DNA from: JBNAVJ01 sp049700455
GTDB lineage: Bacteria; Bacteroidota; Ignavibacteria; Tepidaquicellales; Tepidaquicellaceae
Length of the DNA stretch: 64,000 bases
Reading direction: 5' to 3'
Assembly (NCBI GenBank): GCA_049700455.1
Contig: JBNAVJ010000001.1
Coordinates: 62,001-126,000 of the forward strand
Positions 32,869-40,054 of the stretch are shown piece after piece. The position numbers were made by a program, and so were the translations under genes. The stretch's first letter is position 1. Every line of letters begins with the position of its first letter. The notes under the pieces are model-generated. The model worked only from the letters and a program-made list of their open reading frames with translations. It was not told the DNA's origin and did no database searches.

Positions 32869-34075
32869 ATTTTACTCCGTTTCTGCGTTTGTTTAAGATT
32901 TCATCTTTAAAGTTTTCAAGAATAGAAATAAAAGGATTAGGACTTGACTGACCAAGCCCACATTTTGAAGCAAGTTGCATTGTCCTTCCAAGCTCTTTTA
33001 GTTTGTTAATATACTCAAATGTAAACTCTCCTTTTTCAATCATTTCAACACCCTCGAGCAATTTTACATTCCCAATCCGACAGGGAGTACATTGTCCACA
33101 TGATTCTTCAACAAAAAATTCCATAAAATTCTTCAGTATTTTCAACATATTTCTTTTCCGGTTAAAAATAATAATTGAACCTCCTGTGGCAACATCTTCA
33201 TAGGCAAGAGTCCTATCAAATTGGGATTCAGGTATACAAACGCCAGATGCTCCTCCAATTTGGACAGCTTTTGTGTCTTCTGCTTCAACTAATTTTAAGA
33301 CATCTTTAATCTTTGTGCCCCATGGTAACTCGTAAACCCCCGGCTTTTTACAATCACCTGATATAGAAAACAGTTTTGATCCAGAAGATTTATCAGTCCC
33401 AAACTTCGCATACCATTCACCTCCTTTGAGAACAATCTGAGAGACAGAAGCAAATGTTTCCACATTGTTAACAGAAGTTGGTTTACCATTAAATCCGGTA
33501 TTGACAGGATAAGGAGGTCTATTCCTGGATTCACCCCGGTGTCCCTCAAGAGATTCTATCAAAGCAGTTTCTTCTCCACATACATAAGCACCTGCTCCAA
33601 GCTTAATTTTAATATCAAAGTTAAAATTTTCATTGCCAAGAATTTTTTCTCCAAGTAGATTGTCTTTTCGCATTCTAGCAAGGTAATCTTCAAGATAACT
33701 TTTCATATATGCATATTCTCCCCGCAGATACAGGATACCTTCTTTTGCTCCAATAGTGTAACCACCAACTACTATTCCATCAAAAACTAATTCTGGATAT
33801 TCCATCAAAAGCACCCTGTCTTTGAAGGTACCTGGTTCCCCTTCATCAGCATTGCAAACAATAAACTTCTCATCGCTTTTAGCAGCAGCAGTCAACATCC
33901 ATTTTGTTGCTGTAGGAAAACCTGCTCCACCCCGCCCTTTGAGTTTTGAGGTCTTAAGTTCAAAGAGAACATTCTCACGTCCAAGCTCCAGTGCTTTTTT
34001 AATAGCCTCCCCTCTCTGGTAGCCAGAGAAGAGAACTAATCCTTGACGCTCAGTTTTTTTAATTGTTGATTCCAT
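32861..34075 (-). CDS. hydB: NuoF-like NADH/FMN subunit HydB of the second hydrogenase
   Basis: A 404-residue flavin subunit with FMN/NADH motifs GRGGAGFPTATKW (47-59), CNADEGEPGTFKDR, GAGAYVCGEETALIESLEG and the N3-type cluster site (ESCGQCTPCRIG, SKCGLGQSSPNP). Unlike the first HydB it lacks both the N-terminal [2Fe-2S] domain and the C-terminal ferredoxin, so it is the minimal form. It is the first gene of the operon 34075-24020. It should exchange electrons between NADH and HydA2. No NuoE-like partner is encoded beside it; the orphan at 10573-11046 is a candidate. Confidence 0.95.
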   Translation of the reverse strand: MESTIKKTERQGLVLFSGYQRGEAIKKALELGRENVLFELKTSKLKGRGGAGFPTATKWMLTAAAKSDEKFIVCNADEGEPGTFKDRVLLMEYPELVFDGIVVGGYTIGAKEGILYLRGEYAYMKSYLEDYLARMRKDNLLGEKILGNENFNFDIKIKLGAGAYVCGEETALIESLEGHRGESRNRPPYPVNTGFNGKPTSVNNVETFASVSQIVLKGGEWYAKFGTDKSSGSKLFSISGDCKKPGVYELPWGTKIKDVLKLVEAEDTKAVQIGGASGVCIPESQFDRTLAYEDVATGGSIIIFNRKRNMLKILKNFMEFFVEESCGQCTPCRIGNVKLLEGVEMIEKGEFTFEYINKLKELGRTMQLASKCGLGQSSPNPFISILENFKDEILNKRRNGVKYE

Positions 34076-34149
34076 TATACGATTTGTTAAATTTTGAAGT
34101 GTTTTTGTCTGTGAGCGATATCATAAAAAGATATTAAGGTCTTTTAATC

Positions 34150-34157
34150 CAAAAATA
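34150..34157 (-). promoter_or_regulatory. candidate -7 element of the hydrogenase-Hdr-Flx operon
   Basis: The minus strand reads TATTTTTG, an exact TAnnTTTG match, 74 bases before the hydB2 ATG. The start site would be near 34143, giving a leader of roughly 68 bases. A terminator hairpin that is also an 18-base perfect palindrome is centred about 31 bases upstream, where an activator or a repressor could bind. Confidence 0.45.
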
Positions 34158-34171
34158 GATAAGTGCTTTTA

Positions 34172-34198
34172 TAAAAAAAAGGGATAAATTTATCCCTA
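34172..34198 (-). terminator. intrinsic terminator (palindromic) upstream of the hydB2 promoter
   Basis: On the minus strand AGGGATA-AATT-TATCCCT (34197-34180) is followed directly by TTTTTTTT (34179-34172 region), a textbook intrinsic terminator for leftward transcription. No recognisable leftward gene precedes it, since the divergent ccmB starts at 34370, so it must end a short untranslated RNA or a gene remnant. The same 18 bases, AGGGATAAATTTATCCCT, are a perfect palindrome and could alternatively be an operator for the hydB2 promoter. Confidence 0.65.
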
Positions 34199-34199
34199 T

Positions 34200-34295
34200 C
34201 AGAGGAACAAAGTTAATTATCGGTTTCTGGTTTAAAAGAAAGTAACTTTACGAAGACCGTCAACTTCTTCTATACAAAGTCCTCCAGAAACAGTA
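34200..34295 (-). ncRNA. candidate structured RNA preceding a terminator, upstream of hydB2
   Basis: On the minus strand GTTTCTGG (34291-34284) pairs with CCAGAAAC (34230-34223). Nested inside, ACTTTGT (34280-34274) pairs with GTAAAGT (34251-34245, two G-U pairs), and GAAGA (34270-34266) with TCTTC (34256-34252). A competing 7-base-pair helix is possible between AAAGTTA (34249-34243) and TAACTTT (34215-34209), and GAGGA (34284-34280) can pair with TCCTC (34206-34202). An intrinsic terminator follows at 34198-34172. This looks like a small RNA or a switch-like leader, but no promoter is clear and no known family is recognised. A 21-codon stop-terminated reading frame in the same bases lacks a start codon. 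Confidence 0.3.
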
Positions 34296-34369
34296 TTCTA
34301 TATACCCATAACTTTCAATATACTAATATGTAACTGATTTTTGTATCTTTACAAAAAACAAGCTGTCCA

Positions 34370-35038
34370 TTGGAGATTATTAGAAAATCATTGGTGATTC
34401 TTAATAAGGATTTGAAATCTGAACTTCGTAACCGATATGTCATTAACTCTTTGCTTATGTTCGTAATAGTAACTATTAGTATAATAAAATTCTCTATAGG
34501 AAGTGAAACAATAGGAGTAACAGTTCTGGCAGGGTTGCTATGGATAGTTATTTTTTTCTCGGCCTCAAGTGGATTAGCAAGAGTATTTATAAAAGAAGAG
34601 GAAAAAGAAACTTCGATGTCACTAAAACTTGCTTCGTCTTCGACGGAAATTTTAATTGGCAAATGGGCTTTTAATTTTATATTAACATTTGGACTTAATT
34701 TTGTAGTGGTACTTCTTTTCATAATGATAACAGAATTTAAGATAATAAATACTTTTGAATTTGTAATTCTACTTTTATTGGGAAATCTTGGCATTGTATC
34801 TGCTTCAACTATTATTGCTGCTATTATTTCTAAAGCTAATGCTAAAGGAACATTATATCCAGTACTTGCGTTTCCCATTTTGCTTCCACTTTTTATGACT
34901 GTTGTCAATTCTACCAAGCTCGCCGTTGAAGGTAGCACTATTGAAGAGTTTTTACCTGATTTTCAGATTTTAATTTCTTATTCAGTCGTAGTTTTTACAG
35001 CATCGTTGATGCTATTCCGATTTATATGGGAAGACTAA
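34370..35038 (+). CDS. ccmB: haem exporter permease CcmB
   Basis: A 222-residue integral membrane protein with six predicted helices and the CcmB pattern: an N-terminal cytoplasmic helix (SLVILNKDLKSELRNRY), FFSASSGLARVFIKEEEKET, LLLLGNLGIVSASTIIAAI, and the YPVLAFPILLPLFM segment. CcmB is the permease of the haem-handling ABC transporter used in system I cytochrome c maturation. The start is a TTG at 34370-34372; no in-frame ATG occurs in the first 29 codons. A TATCTTTA element at 34344-34351 may be its -7. The ATPase CcmA is not adjacent. Location just before the cytochrome-rich nos/nrf genes fits a role in their maturation. Confidence 0.85.
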   Translation: MEIIRKSLVILNKDLKSELRNRYVINSLLMFVIVTISIIKFSIGSETIGVTVLAGLLWIVIFFSASSGLARVFIKEEEKETSMSLKLASSSTEILIGKWAFNFILTFGLNFVVVLLFIMITEFKIINTFEFVILLLLGNLGIVSASTIIAAIISKANAKGTLYPVLAFPILLPLFMTVVNSTKLAVEGSTIEEFLPDFQILISYSVVVFTASLMLFRFIWED

Positions 35039-35039
35039 G

Positions 35040-35783
35040 ATGAAACATATTGCAGAAGATCTCAAATTTGTACCACTTTTTTCCCAACTTAATCAAGAAC
35101 AGCTTGAGATGATATTTTCTTTTTCAAATTTCAGGAAATATGATAAAGGCGAGATAATTTTTTTTGAGACAGAGCCATATATAGGTTTTTTCTGTGTGTA
35201 TGAAGGAGCAGTTAAATTGTACAAAGTCTCGCGCGAAGGGAGAGAGCATATAGTTCATATTATGTACCCATACGATACATTTGCAGAAGTACCAGCTTTT
35301 GAAAATGTTGAGAGATTGTTTCAAAATGCTGCTGTTTATCCTATCAATGCTATGGCAATCGACCAGTCTACGGAATTATTGCTTGTTCCTGCAAAACCCT
35401 TTATAACTCACATCAGAAAATTTCCTGATCTATGTTTAAATTTCCTTTCCACCCTCTCAAAGCGGCTCAAAATGTTAAACTCCCACATAGAAACTTTGTC
35501 ACTGTTTGATATTAAGAAGAGATTGGCGCGCTATATCATTTCAGAACTTGAGACACAAAAGAAAAATCTCAACATCAGTTCTAATAGAGCAGATCCACTA
35601 TATTATTCTTTTATTGAACTTTCAATATCAAAATATGATCTTGCTTCCCTTTTAGGAACTATCATTGAGACTTTATCAAGGACTTTCCGTAGGATGCAGG
35701 AAGAAAAACTTATAGAGATTGAGGGCAAAAAAATTATTATTAGAAATCTTCCTGCCTTAAAATCACTCGCTGAATTAGATTAA
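35040..35783 (+). CDS. Crp/Fnr-family transcriptional regulator (candidate DNR/NNR-type)
   Basis: A 247-residue protein with a cyclic-nucleotide-binding-like beta roll (about 10-125), a dimerisation helix (about 125-160) and a winged helix-turn-helix (about 160-245). The recognition helix contains E-T-L-S-R (Glu210, Ser213, Arg214), the residues that in FNR contact the TTGA half-site. It has only two cysteines (52 and 132), so the FNR-type oxygen-sensing [4Fe-4S] cluster is absent, and the CRP residues for cAMP are not evident. It therefore resembles nitric-oxide/haem-type regulators of denitrification. It starts 2 bases after ccmB, and a TTTGAC-N4-GTCAAA box lies 25 bases after its stop, before the nos operon it probably controls. 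Confidence 0.88.
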   Translation: MKHIAEDLKFVPLFSQLNQEQLEMIFSFSNFRKYDKGEIIFFETEPYIGFFCVYEGAVKLYKVSREGREHIVHIMYPYDTFAEVPAFENVERLFQNAAVYPINAMAIDQSTELLLVPAKPFITHIRKFPDLCLNFLSTLSKRLKMLNSHIETLSLFDIKKRLARYIISELETQKKNLNISSNRADPLYYSFIELSISKYDLASLLGTIIETLSRTFRRMQEEKLIEIEGKKIIIRNLPALKSLAELD

Positions 35784-35807
35784 CCATACCTTAAAAAAAT
35801 ATAATCT

Positions 35808-35823
35808 TTTGACTTTAGTCAAA
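35808..35823. promoter_or_regulatory. Crp/Fnr-type operator upstream of the nos operon
   Basis: TTTGACTTTAGTCAAA is an inverted repeat TTTGAC-N4-GTCAAA, close to the FNR/DNR consensus TTGAT-N4-ATCAA. Its centre lies 29.5 bases before the T of the -7 element at 35845 and about 43 bases before the predicted start site, the position of a class II activator site. A second copy with the same spacing occurs at 43246-43261. Confidence 0.85.
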
Positions 35824-35844
35824 TCTTATAAAGTTCATTTTATA

Positions 35845-35852
35845 TAGTTTTG
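35845..35852 (+). promoter_or_regulatory. -7 promoter element of the nos operon
   Basis: TAGTTTTG matches TAnnTTTG exactly. With the operator centred 29.5 bases upstream, transcription should start near 35859, only about 9 bases before the ATG at 35868. No TTTG is needed at -33 if the Crp/Fnr protein activates from the overlapping operator. Confidence 0.65.
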
Positions 35853-35867
35853 TTTATAAACTTGAGT

Positions 35868-36596
35868 ATGATAAATTATACTTTGCAAGAAATTCTTACA
35901 AAAAAACCTAATGCAACAGTCGTTTTTGATAGGTACTTTATTAATTACTGCTGCGATGAAAATCTGACTCTTGCCGAAGCTTGCAAAAATGCAGATATTG
36001 ACCCAGCTGTTGTAATAAAAGAAATCGAGAAAATCCAACACAAACCCTTTGAGAAAAAATACAATAATATACACGGATTAGTTTCGGATATACTAATAAA
36101 TCATCATAAGTATCTTGATCAAAATTTCGCTAAAATTACCCAACTATTTGAATCAGACCTCTTTAATTCGGGAGAACTCAAAAACGTTAAAAATGTGTTT
36201 TATGAATTAAGAGAAGTCTTAGAACACCATATTCAAAAAGAGGAAAAAGTTTTGTTCCCTTATATTATCAAACTTGTTGGAATGAACAAAGGAAATACAA
36301 AATTTGAATACAGTCCATTTGGCTCAGTAAAAACTGTAATTTCTGTAATGAATTCAGACCATAAGATTGTATGTAATGCTATAAAACTACTATTACAAAC
36401 AACAAAACATTTCAAAATATTTTCTACAAGCAATGGTTTACTCCAACAAGTTTACGTAAGCCTTAGAGATTTATACCTCAATCTTCAGAGACATATGTAT
36501 TTAGAAAATTACCAGCTTTATCCTATGAGTATAGAATTAGAAAACTCTATATTAAATAGTTATCACAAAATAAATCAAAACAGAGAAGAATTATGA
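35868..36596 (+). CDS. iron-sulfur cluster repair di-iron protein (RIC/ScdA/YtfE family)
   Basis: A 242-residue protein. The frame is open from a TTG at 35850, but the ATG at 35868 gives the normal N-terminus MINYTLQEILTKKPNA. A DUF542/ScdA_N domain (about 1-55) contains the Cys28-Cys29 pair (NYCCDENLTLAEAC). A hemerythrin-like four-helix domain follows with the metal ligands INHHKYL, EHHIQKEEKVLFPYI, MNSDHKIV and LQRHMYLENYQLYP. RIC proteins repair or protect iron-sulfur clusters damaged by nitric oxide. As the first gene after the Crp/Fnr box it fits a nitrosative-stress response tied to N2O respiration. It overlaps the cytochrome gene by 4 bases. Confidence 0.9.
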   Translation: MINYTLQEILTKKPNATVVFDRYFINYCCDENLTLAEACKNADIDPAVVIKEIEKIQHKPFEKKYNNIHGLVSDILINHHKYLDQNFAKITQLFESDLFNSGELKNVKNVFYELREVLEHHIQKEEKVLFPYIIKLVGMNKGNTKFEYSPFGSVKTVISVMNSDHKIVCNAIKLLLQTTKHFKIFSTSNGLLQQVYVSLRDLYLNLQRHMYLENYQLYPMSIELENSILNSYHKINQNREEL

Positions 36597-37000
36597 AAAC
36601 ATTAATCTCAGTTGTAGTTACTTTAGTTATTTTAATTTTCTTATCTGGATGCTCAAAAGAAGCAGACGATATTGGCATTGGTCCCATTAAAAAAGTTGAA
36701 CTTGGTCCCCTTGATAAAAACCTGGCTCAAAAAGGTAAAGAAGCATTTGAAATGAAATGTGTTTCTTGTCATAAGTTTGACTCAAAATTGGTAGGTCCAC
36801 CACTTCAAGGAGTCACTCAGCGAAGAAAGCCTGAATGGATTATGAATATGATATTGAATCCTGAACAGATGACAAAAGAAGACAAAACTGCTAAGCAACT
36901 GTTTGGACAGTATTTGACGCAAATGACATTCCAGAACGTTACAGAAAATGAAGCCAGAGCAATTCTTGAATATTTTCGTGAAATAGATGGACAAAAATAA
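36593..37000 (+). CDS. monohaem cytochrome c lipoprotein of the nos operon
   Basis: A 135-residue protein with a lipoprotein signal peptide (LIFLSGC, lipidated Cys20) and one haem motif CVSCH at 56-60, followed by GPPLQGV and a C-terminal methionine region (NPEQM or TQMTF) for the axial ligand. Membrane-anchored class I cytochromes next to clade II nosZ probably donate electrons to the N2O reductase. Its ATG overlaps the RIC stop (ATGA), and nosZ begins 28 bases after it. Confidence 0.9.
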   Translation: MKTLISVVVTLVILIFLSGCSKEADDIGIGPIKKVELGPLDKNLAQKGKEAFEMKCVSCHKFDSKLVGPPLQGVTQRRKPEWIMNMILNPEQMTKEDKTAKQLFGQYLTQMTFQNVTENEARAILEYFREIDGQK

Positions 37001-37028
37001 TCCTTTTTCATTAACCAAAATATAAACT

Positions 37029-38981
37029 ATGAAAACAAAGTATCTTTTACTTGCTGTTGCAGTATTAACCACAATGTTAATACTCAACAACTGCGGCAAA
37101 AAGGGCAAAGGCCCTTTAATGGAAAGTGACGCAGCAAGTAAAGTTTATGTTGAACCCGGTAAGTATGATGAATTTTATGCTTTTGTATCAGGTGGGTTCA
37201 ATGGACAACTTTCAGTTTACGGATTACCTTCCGGAAGATTATTAAAGGTTGTCCCTGTGTTTGCACAAAACCCTGAAAATGGTTATGGATACACAGAAGA
37301 AACTAAACCAATGTTGCAAACTTCGTACGGGTTTATACCGTGGGATGATTCACATCATTCTGAGTTATCTATGAAAGATGGAGTCCCCGATGGGCGATGG
37401 GTCTTCATTAACGGGAATAATACTCCAAGGGTTGCAAGGATTGATTTGTCCACTTTCAAAACCGTTGAAATTATTGAGATTCCCAACAGTGCTGGAAACC
37501 ATTCCTCCCCATTCACTACCCCAAACTCAGAATACGTTGTTGCAGGAACAAGATTCAGCGTACCTATCGAAAATAGAGATGTTCCTATTTCCTCATATAA
37601 AGATAATTTCAAAGGGGCGCTTTCTTTCATTAAAGTAGATCCAAATTCAGGGGAAATGAATATTGCATTTCAGATTATCACTCCCCCTTTTGATTATGAT
37701 TTGAGTCATGCAGGTAAAGGTGTTAGTGACGGATGGTTCTTTTTTTCCTGTTATAATTCAGAAGAGGCTTACACATTACTTGAGGTAAATGCCAGTCAAA
37801 AAGACAAAGATTTCATTCTTGCAGTCAACTGGAAAAAAATAGAAGAACTTGTTGCTAAAGGTGTTGGCACCAATAAATCGGTAACTTATTACAAAAATAA
37901 ATGGGATGAAAAAACTCATTCTGCAACTTCAGAAGTATTAAAGACAGTCAAAATACTAACTCCTGAAGATATTAAAGGGACATTATATTACTTGCCTTGT
38001 CCAAAATCACCTCACGGTGCCGATGTTGATCCCACTGGGGAATATATTGTAGGTGGGGGAAAACTTGCTACCGTTATTCCAGTTTTTTCCTTTACAAAAA
38101 TGAAGTCAGCAATTGAAAGTAACAAATTTGATGGTGAAATAAGTGGAATACCTGTTTTGAAGTACGAGGAGGTTTTATCCGGAGAAGTAAAGGAACCAGG
38201 TCTTGGTCCATTACATACTGAGTTTGATGGCAAGGGCTTTGCTTATACTTCAATGTTTGTCTCATCTGAGATTATCAAATGGAAACTTGACACAAAGGAA
38301 GTTGTTGATCGAATGCCTGCATATTACTCAGTAGGACACTTAATGATTCCAGGAGGTGACAGCAAAAAGCCTTATGGGAAGTATCTATTGATAATGAATA
38401 AAATCACAAAAGATAGATTTTTACCTACCGGACCGGAATTGAGTCAGTCAGCTCAATTGCTTGATATTTCCGGCGATAAGATGAAAATGTTACTTGATTT
38501 TCCAACTGTCGGAGAACCTCACTATGCACAAGCTTGCCCTGCTGAATTAATAAAAGACAAACAAGTTAAAATTTACAAAATAGAAGAGAATCAGCATCCT
38601 TATGCAATTAAGAGCGAAAAAGATGCTCGTGTTGAAAGAAAAGGAAATGAAGTTCACGTATATATGTCAGCCATCCGCTCTCATTTAACACCGGATAATA
38701 TTGAAGGGATAAAAGTTGGAGATGTAGTTTATTTCCATTTAACTAATCTTGAGCAAGATTGGGATATCCCACATGGATTTACTATTTTAGGGAGCAATAG
38801 TGCAGAACTTTTAGTTATGCCTGGGGAAACTTGTACACTGAAATGGATACCTACACAAGTAGGCATTTATCCATTTTACTGCACTGATTTTTGTTCAGCT
38901 TTACACCAGGAAATGCAGGGATATCTAAGAGTATCGCCAAGTAATGCAAATGTTTCCATAAGTTATAATACAAATAAATAA
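37029..38981 (+). CDS. nosZ: nitrous oxide reductase, clade II
   Basis: A 650-residue periplasmic copper enzyme reducing N2O to N2. The N-terminus is a Sec-type lipoprotein signal (LILNNCGKKG, Cys22) rather than a twin-arginine signal, as usual for clade II. The seven-bladed propeller carries CuZ ligands beginning with DDSHH (His109, His110), later HSSPF, GLGPLHTEFDGKG and SVGHLMIPGGD. The C-terminal cupredoxin domain holds the CuA site: His582, Cys618, Cys622, His626 and Met629 (CTDFCSALHQEMQGY). All ligands I can check are present, so it should be active. It is followed by a strong hairpin and the nos accessory genes. Confidence 0.97.
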   Translation: MKTKYLLLAVAVLTTMLILNNCGKKGKGPLMESDAASKVYVEPGKYDEFYAFVSGGFNGQLSVYGLPSGRLLKVVPVFAQNPENGYGYTEETKPMLQTSYGFIPWDDSHHSELSMKDGVPDGRWVFINGNNTPRVARIDLSTFKTVEIIEIPNSAGNHSSPFTTPNSEYVVAGTRFSVPIENRDVPISSYKDNFKGALSFIKVDPNSGEMNIAFQIITPPFDYDLSHAGKGVSDGWFFFSCYNSEEAYTLLEVNASQKDKDFILAVNWKKIEELVAKGVGTNKSVTYYKNKWDEKTHSATSEVLKTVKILTPEDIKGTLYYLPCPKSPHGADVDPTGEYIVGGGKLATVIPVFSFTKMKSAIESNKFDGEISGIPVLKYEEVLSGEVKEPGLGPLHTEFDGKGFAYTSMFVSSEIIKWKLDTKEVVDRMPAYYSVGHLMIPGGDSKKPYGKYLLIMNKITKDRFLPTGPELSQSAQLLDISGDKMKMLLDFPTVGEPHYAQACPAELIKDKQVKIYKIEENQHPYAIKSEKDARVERKGNEVHVYMSAIRSHLTPDNIEGIKVGDVVYFHLTNLEQDWDIPHGFTILGSNSAELLVMPGETCTLKWIPTQVGIYPFYCTDFCSALHQEMQGYLRVSPSNANVSISYNTNK

Positions 38982-38986
38982 GAATT

Positions 38987-39013
38987 TGGGCTTCTCCATT
39001 TTTGAGAAGCCCA
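38987..39013 (+). terminator. hairpin after nosZ (partial terminator or mRNA stabiliser)
   Basis: TGGGCTTCTC (38987-38996) pairs perfectly with GAGAAGCCCA (39004-39013) around a 7-base loop, 5 bases after the nosZ stop. The following TAATTTAAAA is a poor U tract. It may reduce transcription into the accessory genes or stabilise the highly expressed nosZ message. Confidence 0.65.
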
Positions 39014-39032
39014 TAATTTAAAAGGCCTGGAA

Positions 39033-39614
39033 ATGAAAACTCTAACAAGATATCTTTGTTTTTTGATAGCTCTACTACTGATTGTTATATATTTTGTTCC
39101 TTTATGGCAGATCGAACTTGAAGCTCCTCAGTATCCCGAGGGACTCGGCTTTGAGATATGGATAAATAAAATGAGCGGGGATCTTAAAACTGTTAACGGG
39201 CTCAACCACTATATTGGAATGAAGCCTATAGAACCAGATTCAATACCAGAACTAAAATTTATGCCCTATATATTAGGTTTTCTAATTATTTTCGGATTAG
39301 TAACTGCTACTGTTCGCAAGCGTAAACTTTTATATATATGGTTTGTTTTATTATTGAGTGCAGCTATTGTTGGAATGATTGACTTTTATATGTGGGAATA
39401 TGATTATGGACACAACCTCAACCCTGAGGCAGCTATCAAAGTACCAGGAATGACATACCAACCTCCATTGATTGGAGAAAAAAAATTATTAAATTTTGTT
39501 GCTTATTCATACCCTTCAATTGGAGGATGGTTATTATTAGGAATTGGACTTTCAATTTTAGCATTAATTATCTACGAACTCAAATTTAATAATCAGGAGA
39601 AAAAAGAACTATGA
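39033..39614 (+). CDS. four-helix membrane protein of clade II nos clusters, function unknown
   Basis: A 193-residue protein with an N-terminal membrane helix (YLCFLIALLLIVIYFVPLW), an extracytoplasmic loop of about 55 residues (ending LKFMPYI), then three more helices; the second and third are separated by a short RKRK turn, and a further periplasmic loop contains PGMTYQPPLIGEKKL. Membrane proteins of this size stand between nosZ and nosL in many clade II clusters and are probably needed for electron supply or copper insertion, but the role is not established. A NosB-type assignment is possible; I cannot confirm it. A ribosome site (CTGGAA) precedes the ATG; it overlaps nosL by 4 bases. Confidence 0.7.
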   Translation: MKTLTRYLCFLIALLLIVIYFVPLWQIELEAPQYPEGLGFEIWINKMSGDLKTVNGLNHYIGMKPIEPDSIPELKFMPYILGFLIIFGLVTATVRKRKLLYIWFVLLLSAAIVGMIDFYMWEYDYGHNLNPEAAIKVPGMTYQPPLIGEKKLLNFVAYSYPSIGGWLLLGIGLSILALIIYELKFNNQEKKEL

Positions 39615-40054
39615 AGTTCAAACTTTTAATCCTTGTATTAATTTTACTTCCTATTGCTTTTGCATGTTCACAACAACCAGAACCTATTAACTTTGGAACT
39701 GATGACTGTATTCACTGTAAAATGACAATTGAAGATCAGCGATTTGGTGCTGAAATTGTAACCAGGAAAGGAAAAATCCTTAAATTCGATGCTATTGAAT
39801 GTATGATTAACTACTTAAAAAAGGGGAAAATCTTTGAAGATGAAGTTGCTGGGTTTTATGTTATTGATTTTTCTAATCCACAAAAACTTATTGATGCAAA
39901 GAAAGCAGTCTACCTAATTAGCCCCAATTTGCCAAGTCCAATGGGAGCAAACCTTTCAGCTTTCAGTAGCAGAGCAAATGCAGATTCACAAAAACAAATA
40001 AGCGGTGGCGAAATCTATAACTGGGAAGAAGTAAAGGAAAAAATTAGAAAGTAG
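39611..40054 (+). CDS. nosL: copper chaperone lipoprotein NosL
   Basis: A 147-residue lipoprotein (signal ending PIAFACS, Cys19) with the NosL copper site CIHCKM (Cys33, Cys36, Met38), FDAIECMINYLKKG and the later SPMGANLSAF motif, all typical for NosL. It delivers Cu(I) to NosZ in the periplasm together with NosDFY. Overlaps the preceding gene by 4 bases and the GTG of nosD by 1 base, so it is translationally coupled on both sides. Confidence 0.95.
   Translation: MKFKLLILVLILLPIAFACSQQPEPINFGTDDCIHCKMTIEDQRFGAEIVTRKGKILKFDAIECMINYLKKGKIFEDEVAGFYVIDFSNPQKLIDAKKAVYLISPNLPSPMGANLSAFSSRANADSQKQISGGEIYNWEEVKEKIRK

Noticed and set aside
34228..34293. Minus-strand 21-codon frame (ending GLRKVTFF) just before the terminator at 34172-34198
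   Set aside because: A stop lies directly upstream and no start codon is present; the bases are better explained by paired RNA segments, though a gene remnant is possible.
34315..34938. Long minus-strand frame opposite ccmB
   Set aside because: Antisense shadow of a clear membrane protein gene; its composition mirrors ccmB.
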